Shown: positions 33,000 through 45,352, numbered from the stretch's first letter. The stretch: 64,000 nucleotides of DNA from Erinaceus europaeus (GCF_950295315.1 NC_080175.1:81128066-81192065); one strand, 5' to 3'. Notes: generated by a model not told the origin, from the letters alone. Numbers and translations: made by a program.

Positions 33000-33116
33000 T
33001 TTTTTTTTTAACCTGCTCAGCACTCGTTTATGTTGGTGCTGGGATTGAACCTTGGACTTTGAAGCCTCAGACATGAGAGTCTCTTTGCATAACCACGGTG
33101 CTATCTACCCTGCCCT
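33000..33116 (-). mobile_element. Short SINE
   Basis: Poly-T start, TTTATGTTGGTGCTGGG, ATTGAACCTTGGAC, AGCCTCAGACATGAGAGTC, TTTGCATAACCACGGTGC (A-box side). Confidence 0.8.
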
Positions 33117-33659
33117 TTGATTTTCTTTTTTGCCCAGGCTTGTATGAAGGCTATCTATACTTGCTACTATGTGTTGCACTTAAATAAATTCAAGAAAAGT
33201 TACTATGTTTTGGGCTGGCATCAGCGAGTGGAGTAACACAGTGTCCCAAAAGCTTGATGAAGTATCATTCTAGTGCACTGGAATTATCTAGGAAAGTTAT
33301 TATTTTTTTTTCAAAGTGTATGTCCTTGGATCAGTACATCTAATTGGTAAAATCTCTGTAGAATGGTGATTATGATTTTCAGGGATGGTTGAAAACCACA
33401 ATTTTCAAGATTAATATTTAGTTCTGTAAATCTGAAATATTTTATGGTTCAAAGGAGGAATGTGTGAAAGATGGTGGTGACAGAGAGTGAACACAGAGGA
33501 ATTCAGTCAAATGCTTGAAGTTTTCTCTTTTCAGTATAGTTACAGCTTGCACATCAATTAAGAATGAGTAAAAGTCCTGTATGCAAAAGGAGGTTTGATA
33601 AAGAAAATTATAAAATACAACTTCCTGGTAACAGATACTATAAATAATACAACATATGG

Positions 33660-33798
33660 GTGGGGCGTAGATAGCATAATGGTAATACAGAGACTCTCAT
33701 GCCTGAGGCTCCAAAGTCCCAGTTTAAGTCCCCCACACCACCATAAGCCAGAGCTGAACAGTGCTCTGGTAGAAATAAATAAATAAATAAATAAATAA
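33660..33798 (+). mobile_element. Short SINE with (AAAT)n tail
   Basis: GGTGGGGCGTAGATAGCATA, CTCATGCCTGAGGCTCC, CACCACCATAAGCCAGAGC, then (AAAT)n to 33798. B-box altered (CAGTTTAAGTCCCC). Confidence 0.82.
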
Positions 33799-33799
33799 C

Positions 33800-34595
33800 A
33801 CAACATTTAGAGCACTGAAGTGTTTAAAATGAGTTGATACTCTTAACTCCTAACTTAACAAGAAGAGTTTAAACCCTTTTTATGCTTGAGCTTAAGTATA
33901 ACATGATTCCAAATATTTGGATGTTTACTATTACATTGCATTTATATTAGCATGGCATAGGAGTAATAAATACTAGCATTCATCAATATAAAGTTTCACA
34001 TATTATTTTCAGAAAGATGTAATTAAGGTGATGTAATTCAACTGTAATATTTATAGTTTAAAGGAGGGAGTGGTAGATAAATGCAGCTTCATGTTTTTTC
34101 ACTGTTTACTGTTTACTATAAAATAAATGTAATGGAGATTAATTTCCCTTTATACCCAAGCACAAATATAACTTCACACAGCACAATTTACCAGAAAAGT
34201 GTGCTAGTAAAATCCAGCACTCATTATTAATATATAACTAGCACAAGGTAAAATGCCATATTTACCAGATTCATAATTTGAATGCATAAATATTTAAAGG
34301 ATTCCTTTAATTTTTTAAATTAATATTTGCTTTGTATTCATTCAAAGAAACTCTTCAAATGACTCACTGCTTTTGAAATGCTGATATGCACTCATATGTA
34401 TTATTTAAATACTCATATTTGTGAGGTATATCTCGATATTTGGTAAGTGGTGAAAATTAAACCTATTTTTATCAACTTCAATAAATAGACCAGGGAGTAA
34501 GAGAAAAACAATTTAAAAACTACAGTGACATCTTCTGAAACATATTTTAATAATAGTAGATACTACCAGGAAGGGCTTTATATGTGACAGACACT
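33800..34595. other. Intron, no clear feature
   Basis: AT-rich; nothing recognisable. Confidence 0.5.
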
Positions 34596-34599
34596 ATTA

Positions 34600-34785
34600 C
34601 TGGTGCAGAAGGTGAAAGGTCTGACTTCTGTAATTGCTTCCCCACTGAACATGGGCATTGACAGGTTGATCTATACTCCCAATCTGTCTCTCTCTTTCCC
34701 TAGTGGGGTGGAGCTATGGAGAAGTGGGGCTCTAGGACACATTGTGGGGTCCTTTGCCCAGGGAAGTCTGGTTGGCATCATTTTT
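34600..34785 (-). mobile_element. Internal piece of a type A L1 3' region
   Basis: TGCAGAAGGTGAAAGGTC to CAGGGAAGTCTGGTTGGC, minus orientation. The terminal 100 bp and the A tail are missing. Confidence 0.7.
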
Positions 34786-35009
34786 GTGCATATACTTAAT
34801 CTAATTGCTCAGAATGTTTTATCCATTCTACTTCTAAACTGCGTCACAGAATGTACTGCTCTCCATCATCGCAAATCACAACTGTTCTCATCTGAGATTC
34901 TATCATCTCCTTAGCTGGATTATCACAGAGCTCTCCCAGTCTTATTTGCACTTGCATTTGTGATCTGTATCACACTATAGTCTCTTTTTAACATAGCAAT
35001 AGAGTGATT

Positions 35010-35885
35010 TAAAAAAAAAACATTTTCATTGGGGACTTACGATTTACAGTGCAGTCAATGACACATGGCTACAATTTCTCATCTTCCTGTGGAAATTCTC
35101 TGTAGCCCCTCCCTCCCCTCCTTTCTTAGAGTCCTTCTCTATGATGCAATACACTATACCCATTCCAGGTTTCTCTCTGTGTTCTCCATTTCTACCCCTA
35201 TTTAATAAGTCCCATCCAAAAGTGAGATAATTTGGTATTTGTCCTTCTCTTTTTGGCTTATGTCATTTAACATGATGCCTTGAAGTACCATCCAAGATGA
35301 TGCAAAGGAGATGATTTCATGATTTAAAAAATATTTTCTTTCTTTATTTTGGATAGAGATGGAAAGAAAGAGGAAATGAGGAGATAGAGGAGAGAGAGTG
35401 AGAGAAACCTGCAGCACTTCTCATGAAGCTTCCCCCTGCAGGTGGCACCAGGGGTTTGAACCTGGATCCTTGCACACTGTAACATGTATGCCCAATCAGG
35501 TGAGCAACCACCTAGCCCCAACTTCATCATTTTTAACAGCTGAGTAGCCAATCATCTGTCTTTGGACATCTGGGTTACTTCCAAGTTTGGGCTATTATGA
35601 CTTGTACTGCTATTTAATATAGGTGTATACAGATCCTTCTGATAGGTGTTATTTCCTTTGGTTAAATTCCTGGGAGAGCATTTGTAAGTCATAGGGTTGG
35701 TCTAATTCTAGTGTTTGGAGAAATCTCCAGGCTGTTTTTCAAAAGGGCTGGACCAATTTACAATCCTATCAGCAATGCAGAACAGTCCCTTGTCCCCAGC
35801 ATCCTCTTAAACATTTGTTGTTACTGTCCTGTTTGATGTATGAAGTTTCTGTCCATGTTCTTGCTCCATTTTCTAATGGGATTGT
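35010..35885 (-). mobile_element. Older L1 3' region with nested SINE
   Basis: Minus-strand L1: TTGGGGACTTACGATTTACA (tail side), TTTAACATGATGCCTTG, AACAGCTGAGTAGCCAATC, GGACATCTGGGTTACTTCC. Interrupted by the SINE at 35337-35518. Confidence 0.72.
35337..35518 (-). mobile_element. tRNA-derived SINE
   Basis: CTTTATTTTGGATAGAGATG, CCTGCAGCACTTCTCATG, GGGGTTTGAACCTGGATCC (B-box complement), ending CAACCACCTAGCCCC. Confidence 0.8.
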
Positions 35886-35889
35886 TTAC

Positions 35890-36400
35890 TGAGTTCTTTT
35901 TTTTTAATTAGGGGGTTAATGGCTTATAGTAAATAGTTGTTGGTATATATGTAAATTTCTGTTTTCTGTGAAATACTCACCTTCCCCAGTGTAAATTCTC
36001 CTCCACCATCTTGCACTAGGACCTGACCCTCCCCTGCCCCCAGTCCTTTACTTTGGTGCTACACTTAACCCCAGTCCAAGTTCTACTTTGTGTTTTCCCC
36101 TTTTGTTCTTATTTCTCATTTTCTGTCTATGAGTGGGATCATCCCATATTCATCCTTCTCTTTCTGGCTTAACTCACTTAACATGATTCCTTCAAGCTCA
36201 ATCCAAGATGAGGTGAAGAAAGTGATCTCATCATTTTTAATAGCTGACTAGTATTCCACTATGTACATATCCCACAGCTTACTCAGCCATTCTTCTGCTG
36301 TTGGACACCTAGGTAGCCTCCAGTTTTTGGCTATTACAAATAGTGTTAGCTGTGAACATAGGCATACATAGTAGGTATACACCTTTTACTGTATAATTTT
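35890..36400 (-). mobile_element. Young L1 3' end nested at the edge of an older L1
   Basis: TTAATTAGGGGGTTAATGGC, GTGTTTTCCCCTTTTGTTC, TTAACATGATTCCTTCAAGC, GACTAGTATTCCACTATGT, GGACACCTAGGTAGCCTCC. Confidence 0.8.
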
Positions 36401-37309
36401 TCACAATTATTTTCCTATCTCATTTTTTAATTTTTATTTTTTTCTACCAGGATCTCTTGCCGTGTCATCTCACCCACATATTTCTTCAAAAAATTATCTC
36501 CAAATATCAATTGCTATTCTATTTCTTGTCCCTGAAATATGACTTCTTGTTTGTGGGAATCATCTGATCCTTTTATTAATCTGTATAATAATCTGTTAAG
36601 TGTTCTTATTAAGATTACTTAGAATCTCTCTTAAATGCTAAATACGACAGATAATTTTTTAGCTTAAGTTCTGAATTCTTCTGTTGCACCTGATACATTT
36701 GCTCATCTGTTCTTGGTTGAAAAGCTCTCCTCTCTCGAGTTTAAGATACCAGTGCCTGCTCTTCCCACTCTCTTCTCTGACTGCTCATCATTGGGTGTCG
36801 CTGCTGATTCCATCTGTGCTGCTCTCAGGCTGGTATAGCATAAAGTACCAGCTTTAATCAATTTATTCTTCTGGGGCATATGAATGCTTTGATATAACAT
36901 CTACTTTTTTTTCCTACTTACAGTTTTTTAATTCTAGTCAAGATATTTCCACTGAACTTAAGATCAATGTTAATTGCTGCCAGGATATTTTCATTGCATG
37001 TTCAAGAAACATCTCAAATATAACATGACTCAAGCAAAACTTGTATCTTACAATGGCCACTCAAACAGTCAATCCTGTTCCTCTTTCTACTTCTTTATTT
37101 TGGTCAGCACATTTTCCACACATTTTTTTTGCTCCCAACAATTCTTCCTTGAACATGTTTGAGATTCCTTAATCTGTACCTCATTGCTTCTGCCTTTAAT
37201 AAATTATTCCAATTTTTCTTTGTTTATGGATGATACTCTTTGCTTGTTCCTATGATTTTGCTTCATAACTTTACTTATTTTTTGGTATCAATGAATTTGA
37301 GGTGTGAGG
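36401..37309. other. Intron, possibly an ancient LINE remnant
   Basis: No exon. 36500-37240 has the texture of an old, highly diverged repeat (CAAATATAACATGACTCAAG), but I cannot name it. Confidence 0.3.
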
Positions 37310-37555
37310 AGCAGGCCTATAGGTGTGAAACAGGTCTGCAGGTGTCTTTCTTTCTCTCTCTCTGCCTTCTCCTCCTCTATTGATTTCTCTCTGTCCTATC
37401 CAACAACAACGACAGCAATAACAACAACAATAATAACCACAACAATGATAAACAACAAGGGCAACAAAAGGGAAGAAAATAGCCTCCAGGAGCAGTGGAT
37501 TCATAGTGCAGGAACCAAGCCCCAGCAGTAAACCTGGAGGCAAAATAAAATAAAA
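37310..37555 (+). mobile_element. 5'-truncated tRNA-derived SINE
   Basis: GAAACAGGTCTGCAGGTGTC, CTCTCTGTCCTATCCAACAA, (CAA)n, GCCTCCAGGAGCAGTGGATT, ending GGAGGCAAAATAAAATAAAA. The tRNA head is missing. Confidence 0.8.
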
Positions 37556-37872
37556 TTAAAATAAAATAAAGACATCTTCAATGAAATGAATCCAATTATA
37601 AAGAAGACTTAAACAAAAATAAACCTGTGGGACTACATCAAATTAAAAAGCTTCTGCATAGCTAAAGAAACCACTACCCAAACAAAGAGACCCCTCACAG
37701 AATGGGAGAAGAACTTTACATGCTATATACATCAGACAATAGGCTAATAACCAAAATTTATAAAAAGCTTGACAAACTCAACAACAAGAAAACAAATTAC
37801 CCCATCCAAAAATGGGGGGAGGACATGAATAGAATAGTCACCACAGAAGAGATCCTAAAGGCTGAGAAACAT
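37556..37872 (+). mobile_element. L1 ORF2 internal fragment
   Basis: Forward fragment with GGGACTACATCAAATTAAAA and CTTCTGCATAGCTAAAG. Broken frames read KLLHS*RNH and then KTNYPIQKWGEDMNR, typical of the ORF2 region upstream of the C-terminus. Confidence 0.8.
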
Positions 37873-38043
37873 TAAAAAAAAAAAAAAAGAAGAAAAACAG
37901 TGAGAAGGAGAGAAGGGGGGGTGATCTACAGCACTGCTTCTCCTCTTGTGAAGCCTTCCATGCAGGTGAGGACTGGGGAAAAATGAACCTGGGCTTCTTG
38001 GACATTATAACATGCACATTCAACTGGGCTGCTATCACCCAGC
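37873..38043 (-). mobile_element. tRNA-derived SINE
   Basis: A-rich start, CTACAGCACTGCTTCTCC, TCCATGCAGGTGAGGACTGG, ending GCTATCACCCAGCC. Confidence 0.7.
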
Positions 38044-38096
38044 CACCACTTACTATATGTTTTATGAGGTATATTTTTTATTTAAAATTTAAGAAA

Positions 38097-38121
38097 TATA
38101 TATATAATATATATATATATC
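38097..38121. repeat. (TA)n run
   Basis: Short TA dinucleotide run. Confidence 0.85.
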
Positions 38122-38334
38122 TTTCAATGCATCATGAAGATACTATAGAATCTAAGAAAGAGCAAATTTTCAATTGATGATAGCTATCATTAATTACCAT
38201 GACTACTTTAACATATTTTATCATACAGTTCATCTTCCTTCTGACATTTATTTGACTAATTTCTCTGTGCCTCTGTTAACTCAAAGTACTTTGTATATTT
38301 AATATCAATAGCAGATATCCAATTTAGCACTGAC

Positions 38335-38372
38335 TATACATATATGTATATATATATATACATATATGTATA
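38335..38372. repeat. Palindromic (TA)n repeat
   Basis: Symmetrical about TATATATATATA with TACATATATGTA on both sides; can form a cruciform. Confidence 0.8.
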
Positions 38373-38374
38373 TT

Positions 38375-39279
38375 CCTCAAAACCAAAATAATTTCTCAAA
38401 CTACTGCTTTAAAATCTTAAATGTCAGCTTCTGTGAGCACAAAAAAAAGGAAGTGGCTGAGTACATTGGATAGTAGGGAAACCTTCCATGGTACATTAAT
38501 AGCATTCTGTGCTTACGGCAGATAGAAAATATTTCCCTTTGGCCTCACATGCTATTTGAAAATCACTTCATTTTATTTTTCTATATAAAGGAGTGGTGCC
38601 ATAATTAAATTCAAGATTACAATATAGTGCCAGTTGTGTTGTCTGAATATGATATTGCGCTAGATCTGTAAAGCCTATATAGTTTGTAATTCTCATAAAT
38701 ATCCATTCATATAGATAATAGAAGGTCACAGTGTGGTTATGTATGTGTGGTGGTGTGTGTATCCATGCATCTATGTGTGTAGAAGTAATGTGGATGAGTA
38801 TGTAACTATGTAATGGATATTCATGTGAAATGTTTTCTAACTTACGAAGCAGAGCCCCAGTCTTGCTCCCTGAAAGGACTGAACTCATGGTTGTGCAGAC
38901 CTTCCAGACTTTTCCAACGAAAATAATAATTTGAATTAAGTAAAATCTTAATCACCCACAATCTCTATCTGGTTTCTTTCTCTTCATTAATATATACATA
39001 TATTAATATATATATATTTAGTACACTCTTTGTGGCACTGCCTGCTCACTGTTTGATCCTAAATCTTGGATCTCCATTTTTACAACAATATCGAGTAACA
39101 GTCCAAATAGAAATACTCATGATATACATGATATACTTTAAAGCTTTGAGATGTCACGTCAGTCAAATATATTGCTTTATTTCAGTGTTTGTTGAATATA
39201 TATTTTCTTTTGAATCAAAAATACTTGTTTAGTTAAACAAGTATTTTACCATTGGTTTCAATTCAAGATAGTATTTTGA
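38375..39279. other. Intron, no clear feature
   Basis: Nothing recognisable except a short (TG)n region near 38740-38790 and a TA-rich run near 38990-39022. Confidence 0.5.
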
Positions 39280-39392
39280 CTCAAGCAACCCCCCTGCAGG
39301 TAGAAAGCTGGGGCTCAAACTGTGATCCTTAGGCTAGTCTTTGTGCTTTACACCATGTGTGCTTAACCTGCTGTGCTATCGCTCAACCCCCA
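39280..39392 (-). mobile_element. tRNA-like head of a SINE
   Basis: CCCCCCTGCAGGTAGAAAGC, GGGGCTCAAACTGTGATCC, GCTTAACCTGCTGTGCTATC, ending GCTCAACCCCC; the 3' half is missing. Confidence 0.75.
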
Positions 39393-40540
39393 TCTTTAAA
39401 ATTTATATGGAAAAGAGTTCTGCCAATATTTCCTCTAAGTATCTGATAGTTTCTGGTCTAACAAGCAATTCCTTGATCCACTTGGAATTTACTTTTGTGT
39501 TTGATGAAATATGTTTCTGCATGCTTCAACCCAGTTTTTCCAACACCATTTGTTAAAGAAACTCCCCTTTCCCCATTTAATAGTCTGGGCACCTTTGTTA
39601 AAGATTAGATGCCCATAGGTGTGGGGGCTTAATTCTGGACTCTCAATTCTATTCGACTCCTCAGTGTGTCTATTCATGTTCCAGTACCAAGCAGTTTTGA
39701 TGACAATGGCCCTATAATACAATTTGAGATCTGGGAGTATGATGCCTCCAGTTCTGTTCTTGCTTCTCAAGATTGTTTTGATAATTCTAGGTCTTTTATG
39801 GTTTCAGATAAGCATTTGTAGCTTTTGTCCTAGAAAATGTGGTTGGAATCTTGATGGGGATTGCATTAAAGTTGTATATGGTTCTGCATAGTATATTAAT
39901 TTTTAATGATGTTAACTCTTCCAACCCATGAACATGGAATATCTTTCCACTTCTTTGTCTCTTTTTCTATTTCCGTGAATAGTGACTCATAATTTTCAGT
40001 ATATAAGGTTAGGTTTTTTTCTTAGATATTTTACTGGTTTTGTTATTATAGTAAAAGGAATTGATTTCTAGATTTCTCCTCCCCCTCCTCCTCCTCCTCC
40101 TCCTCCGCCTCCTCCTTCTTCTAACTTAGTGTTTGCATAGAGGAATGCCACTGACTTTTGTATGTTAATTCTGTAGCCTAACACCTTACTATATTGCCTG
40201 ATAATTTCCAAAAGCTTCCTGCTGGATTCTTTAGGTTTTTCTATGTATACTATCATATCATCTGCAAATAGGGAGAGTTTGACTTCTTCTCTTCCAATCT
40301 TTATCCCTTTAATTCCTTGCTCCTACCTGATTACTATGGCAAGAACTTCCAACACTATGCTGAATAGTAATGGTGACAGTGGGCAGCCCTGTCTAGTACA
40401 TAATCTGAGGGGAAATGCTTCCAGTTTTCACCACTGAGTATGATGTTGGCTTTAGCAAAACTGATTGTTTATGTGCTACATTATTTGTAATGCTTTCAAC
40501 TCTTGTATATAGTTGATGGGGGAAAGCTACCTCAACTTTT
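39393..40540 (-). mobile_element. L1 ORF2 fragment
   Basis: Minus-strand ORF2 remnant of about 1.1 kb. 39770 down reads [20 protein letters not shown] and [19 protein letters not shown]. 40256 down reads [20 protein letters not shown] and [18 protein letters not shown]. Frames are broken; a (CCT)n expansion sits at 40080-40125. Further up, GGGCAGCCCTGTCTAGTAC (40381) marks the RT region. Confidence 0.88.
40080..40125. repeat. (CCT)n microsatellite inside L1 ORF2
   Basis: Glu-codon run of the L1 (GAA/GAG) turned into a GGA/GAG expansion on the minus strand. Confidence 0.85.
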
Positions 40541-40544
40541 TAGA

Positions 40545-41948
40545 GAATGAGTCATTTCAATATGTGTCTGAAGAAAACAGGTTCTGAATAAACATAACAG
40601 AAGTGCATAAACATATATATGCATTTCAAATACCATACATGGTCCTGATAAATTATTCTAAAAACAATTTAGATCATTTGTAGGAGAAATGAATACAAAC
40701 TATAAAATAGCATTCTAAAATGATTACAAAAAAAATAAATAGTTTTTGCCCTGAAATACCTATGAATTTCATTTTGCCTTAAAGAGCATTCTTGTTTGAG
40801 CATATGTATTGTTCAAAGCATTTCTCTGTAATAACTTTGTAATTTTGCTGAATTCAGCTTTTGGCACAGAATATGGACATCAAGTTCTGTCACAGTGTAT
40901 ATATATCATCACTGATAATATTGAGAGGAGTTGGAAGAGGAGGGCATGGAATCAAGAAAAATAAATAAAAATGAAATCAAGAATGAAAGGTAAGATGAAA
41001 ACATAACTTGTCCACATAACATGGAGCATAAAAATGAAATGAAGAAAAGATATTTGAGAGTGCTTATTTGCATGAAAATGGAAAAAAAATAACATGACAT
41101 ATTCCAGATGGCAAAACCATGTCATTTTATCAGGAAAATGGTTATTCACCTGTAGCTATATACATATTAAATAATATACTGACATGCAGATATATGACCT
41201 CTGCTGCAAATGAAAAATATTTAGTTTAAGGATTATTTTTTACATTTCTGTTTTTTTATTAACACTGAATACTTTTATAGCATGTAGCAGTTTTTTTTCA
41301 AATGTTAAAAATATCACAAAATATTTTGAAATATAATTTCATGGTATTTTCTCAGTTCTATTATTTTGTACAATTACATAAAACAAATGATTTCATATTT
41401 CCTAGGATAAGACACTTCCAAAAGAGTACCTTAGTTTTTTTTTTTTTTAGTTATAACACAGATAGATACCTGCTGGAAATATATTATTTCAAATCTCATT
41501 TTCTGAATAGTTTACCATGTGAATTTAAAGAGTACAAAGTGGAAAAAAACAGTTTTCTGATAATCACTGTTGGTAAGTTTACATCACTTTTAGATAATTA
41601 TAGGTATTGTATAAAATGTCATGCTAATTTGTTAAATATGATATGGAAAAGCAAAATAAATGGTTATATGAAGAAACTGAGTTTCATTTAATTTCATCTG
41701 AAATATATATTAATCTGGCAAGTGATTTATAAAAGAAATCAGCTATATTATTCTGTTTATATACTACCACTTTCACAGTGTTTTAATGCACCTCAGCCAG
41801 AGAAATGCATGCTAAAGATCCTGTTGCTATTCTTTGTGGAAAAAAAAATCCATGAATAACATTATGGAGAAATTAATTTATGATAGATGATTTAAATCTA
41901 AAACTCAGAATAGCTTATTTAAATGCCATTAAAAAAAGAAAACCTCAC
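40545..41948. other. Intron flank 3' of the 62-bp exon
   Basis: AT-rich sequence without recognisable repeats. A 129-codon open frame at 41302-41691 on the plus strand has no motif I recognise and AT-rich codon use typical of chance. Confidence 0.5.
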
Positions 41949-42010
41949 CCGCAAAAAGGAGTCTAGGGATCCATTTTCCATATATTCCACCACAATCATT
42001 ACAGGCCTGC
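41949..42010 (-). CDS. EPHA6: EPHA6 kinase hinge exon (62 bp)
   Basis: Short coding exon of the EPHA6 tyrosine kinase domain. On the minus strand the acceptor TCTGTTATGCAG is followed by GC AGG CCT GTA ATG, and the exon ends TTT TTG CGG before the donor GTGAGG. It codes RPVMIVVEYMENGSLDSFLR, i.e. strand beta5, the hinge that contacts the ATP adenine, and the start of helix alphaD. The two leading bases complete a codon begun upstream: Gly if the 126-bp exon at 58749-58874 is used (G+GC), or Ser if the codon began with A as in the usual Eph sequence (A+GC). The 3' end is phase 0 and joins the 210-bp exon, giving SFLR-KHDG. The exon is intact and lies about 30 kb from the next one. It is too short to stand out as an open frame. 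Confidence 0.95.
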
Positions 42011-42413
42011 CTGCATAACAGAGCAAAAGAATACACATGGATTAGAGAAATTACATATATATGTACTGCAGTTAGAGAGCTCCAGCTGTGGAAGCTAAAT
42101 TACTTGTATTTTATTAACAGGAACTTCATTTTCTAACATGCTTCCATTAAAGTACTTATATACAAAGTTATATGTCCGTTTCTTTATAACACTATGCCCT
42201 TTCAGTTCATGAATTGCAACAAAAATTACAAAAGCATTTTCTCTCCTAAAGTCCTATAATCACTTGTTAGGTAATGTTCTTATTATCCTTAACTTTTCCT
42301 TAAAAGAAAATCAAGCTAAAATCATAATTTAAACAGTTGCTATAGATGTGTTGGTTCAACTGCTTTTACAATGTACAGTAATTATAGCAGAATTACATTA
42401 GGCTAGGCATTTC

Positions 42414-42414
<1 letters not shown>

Positions 42415-42445
<31 letters not shown>

Positions 42446-42713
42446 TTTTATTTATTTATTCCCTTTGTTGCCCTTGTTGTTTTATTGTTGTAGTTATTAT
42501 TGTTGTTGTCATTGTTGGATAGGACAGAGAGAAATGGAGAGAGGAGGGGAAGACAGAGAGGAGGAGAGACAGACAGACACCTGCAGACCTGCTTCACCGC
42601 CTGTGAAGCGACTCCCCTGCAGGTGGGGAGCCGGGGCTTGAACTGGGATCCTTATGCGGTCCTTGTGTTTTGCGCCACCTGCGCTTAACCCGCTGTGCTA
42701 CAGCCCGACTCCC
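42415..42713 (-). mobile_element. Young tRNA-derived SINE with 16-bp target duplication
   Basis: Flanked by TAGGCTAGGCATTTCT at 42399-42414 and 42714-42729. Complete minus-strand copy: poly-T, CCCTTTGTTGCCCTTG, CCTGCAGACCTGCTTCACCG, CCCGCTGTGCTACAGCCCGA head. It is 405 bp from the 62-bp EPHA6 exon, in sense with the gene. Confidence 0.92.
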
Positions 42714-43014
42714 TAGGCTAGGCATTTCTGAAAGAGTTCTAAAGCAAAACAAAAATGAGAAATCCATAAATTATCTTCAAGATATCATAAGCTATCAGCC
42801 ACAGTTTGCTTTTAAGAGATCTTAAGTAGAAAATGTCAGCAAATTGATGAATGCTACAGAGTTGGTAGGATTTGTGATAGTTTTTGATTATTATTTATTG
42901 GATATAGATTATATCAATAGAACAGTGAGGGAAGTACATGGAAAATAAGTAACTCTGATTCTGTAGATTATAGAAGCTAAAATAAAAATGAATAACATTT
43001 ATTAAATTTTAACT

Positions 43015-43130
43015 GGGGATAGTAGTTTACAGTAGATACAGTTATTGATACATATGTAAAATTTCTCAATTTTCTGCAAAATATTCTCACCCCAGCTTCA
43101 TTTACTTTTTAATTGTACTATTTTCAATAG
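43015..43130 (-). mobile_element. L1 3' terminus, older subfamily
   Basis: ACTGGGGATAGTAGTTTACAG, TTGATACATATGTAAAATTT, TTCTGCAAAATATTCTCACC. Confidence 0.65.
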
Positions 43131-43331
43131 TCATAGTTTTAGTACACCTCTACTAGGTATAGTATGCAACATAAATAACTTTTATTTGTTTCAACAGAGA
43201 ATCTATTTGTTGTGCCCAATTGCCCATGATTAACAGATAAACTCATTTCAGATGAAAGGAGAATGATATTTACTTGAAATAAACACGTATGGAATATTTA
43301 CTTTTTTACAGTTGTATTTCTTGCTTCTCAC

Positions 43332-43334
<3 letters not shown>

Positions 43335-43358
<24 letters not shown>
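43335..43358. repeat. poly-T run
   Basis: About 26 T residues, no element body attached on either side that I recognise. Confidence 0.8.
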
Positions 43359-43362
<4 letters not shown>

Positions 43363-43479
43363 TTTGATCTGCATTACTCACATCAGCTTTTCCTCATGAA
43401 CACAAAGAAGATATAGAAAGAAATTATATATACCAACAATGGAAATACTAGAAGCTTAAATTCTAATTCCTGTCTTAGG

Positions 43480-45147
43480 CTAGAAACTGACTTTAACAAA
43501 TTAGAACATTGTCCTAAAGGACTTTGGGAGGTGTGCCTATGGAGTAACAGTGAACAGAGCAGATTCTACTCCCCTCCCCTAAACAAATATCTACAACTAT
43601 TGAACTTAACAAACCTCATCAAATTACAACTGAGACATCCACATCAGCTCTGTAGCTTCAAGTGAGTACTTGCACATGTGGTTGGGATAAGAAGGGGTGC
43701 AGGATTGAAACCAAACACACAGCAGAGTTCCAGCAGAGGACTGCACCATTTCCCTCTATGTGCAACAGTATCAAAGCAACACACAGTGCTGACTTTGAGA
43801 AGGGGAGCCTATGAGTTTTTAGTCCATAACCTCAGGGATATTAGTCTACTGAACTACTGGCTATGACATACCACAACAGCACTCTGATCTTTTGTCAAAC
43901 TAAGGCAGACATACATAAGGATAATTTGCAGCAGCTGATAGCATAATGGCAAATTGAGTCCTCTATGAACACAGCTACCCCCTAGCAGCAAAAACTGAGG
44001 CTTGAATTCAGGCTGAAATTCTACAGAGAAGCCATATATACACACCTCACTGAGTACAGAACAGTTCAACAAATATAACCCCAGCCTGCACTCCCCAACA
44101 TAAAGACAAAGTGAAGCCCAATGATCACAACAATAGCACCACTTGCTGGCCAGTAATAGCCAGCTCAATGTGTAAACACAAAAATTGCAAAAGCAAACTT
44201 CCAAATATGATAAATCAGATAGCTAGAAATGAAACAGAAGGACTCCAAGAAATTATAGGCATAGAAGACTGCTAGAGAAAGACTATAGAAAACTCATTAT
44301 GAGGACTCTCTAAGATCTAAGCACAGTATAGAGAGACATATTCAAGAACTGAAAGGATGTTTCACTAAGGAGTAGGAAACACAAAAGATGAGCTCAAAAC
44401 AGAGTTCTCTGTGATTTTAGAATACATGAAAGAAGAACCTAAATCAGAATTCACTAAGCAGTTAGGAAAAATGAAAGAAAAACTTCAAAAAGAATTTTAG
44501 GGTGTGAAAGACACTTTGATTTCTGCACAAGCTCAGGTAAGGCTTCTTAAATAGATTAAATCATACAGAAGAAAGAATACCTAATCTAGAAGATACTCTT
44601 ATCCCACTCTTTTGACTTTAAAGACAAGGGTGAGGAAAGGTTTGGAAAGAATAAAGTTCTCTGTGAAATTGCAGACTCCATCAAAAGATCAAATGTCAGA
44701 GTGACAGGAAGTATTAAGGAAGAGGAGGGAGTGAAGGAAACAGACAATATTGAAGGAAATTACAATTGAGAATTTCCCTCACTTGGGCAATCCCAAGAAT
44801 ATATGCATTCAGGTGGCAGAGCATATACCCATGTACATGCATGCAAAACAACTAAAAAGACACATTGTGAAACTATTAAAAATCAATGACAAGCAAAAAG
44901 TATTGTAGGCTTCTAATGAAAAGAAAGAAGTTACAATGGTGGACATATCAAGCTTTCATTAAACTTCTCTTCACAAACCCTAATGGCAATGAGGGGGTGG
45001 AATGATATATTCAAGGTACTAAAAGATAGGAAATTCCAGCCATGGATCTTGTGTCTTGCAAAATTACTCTTCATATGTACGGGATAAGTAAGTATCTTCT
45101 CAAATATCCAAAAGCTAAAGGAATTTGCTACAATCAAACCCACCTTT
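43480..45147 (+). mobile_element. L1 5'-region / half-L1-like remnant
   Basis: Forward, frames broken. 44690-45060 resembles the ORF1-proximal part of old L1/HAL1 elements (GAGAATTTCCCTCACTTGG, GAATGATATATTCAAGGTAC, CTTGCAAAATTACTCTTC). The proximal part is ordinary A-rich L1 5' text. Assignment is by resemblance only. Confidence 0.5.
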
Positions 45148-45352
45148 CAAGAATTCTTGATGGGTATCACATTAAATTTGTATATTGCTCTGGGGAGAAT
45201 ATTCATTTTAATGATATTTATTCTCCCTATCCATGAGCATGGGATGTCTTTCCATTTCTTGGTATCAGTTTCTATTTCCTTGAATAGTGACTCACAGTTT
45301 TCAGTATACAAGTCTTTCACTTCTTTGGTCAGCTTTACTCCTAGGTATTCCC
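45148..45352 (-). mobile_element. Inverted L1 ORF2 segment
   Basis: Reverse complement of L1 ORF2: TTCTTGATGGGTATCACAT, TTCTCCCTATCCATGAGCA, CCATTTCTTGGTATCAG, CTTTACTCCTAGGTATT. It breaks at 45353 into type A sequence of opposite orientation. Confidence 0.75.

Noticed and set aside
41302..41691. 129-codon plus-strand open frame near the 62-bp exon
   Set aside because: AT-rich chance frame, no recognisable motif, opposite strand to EPHA6, no splice context.
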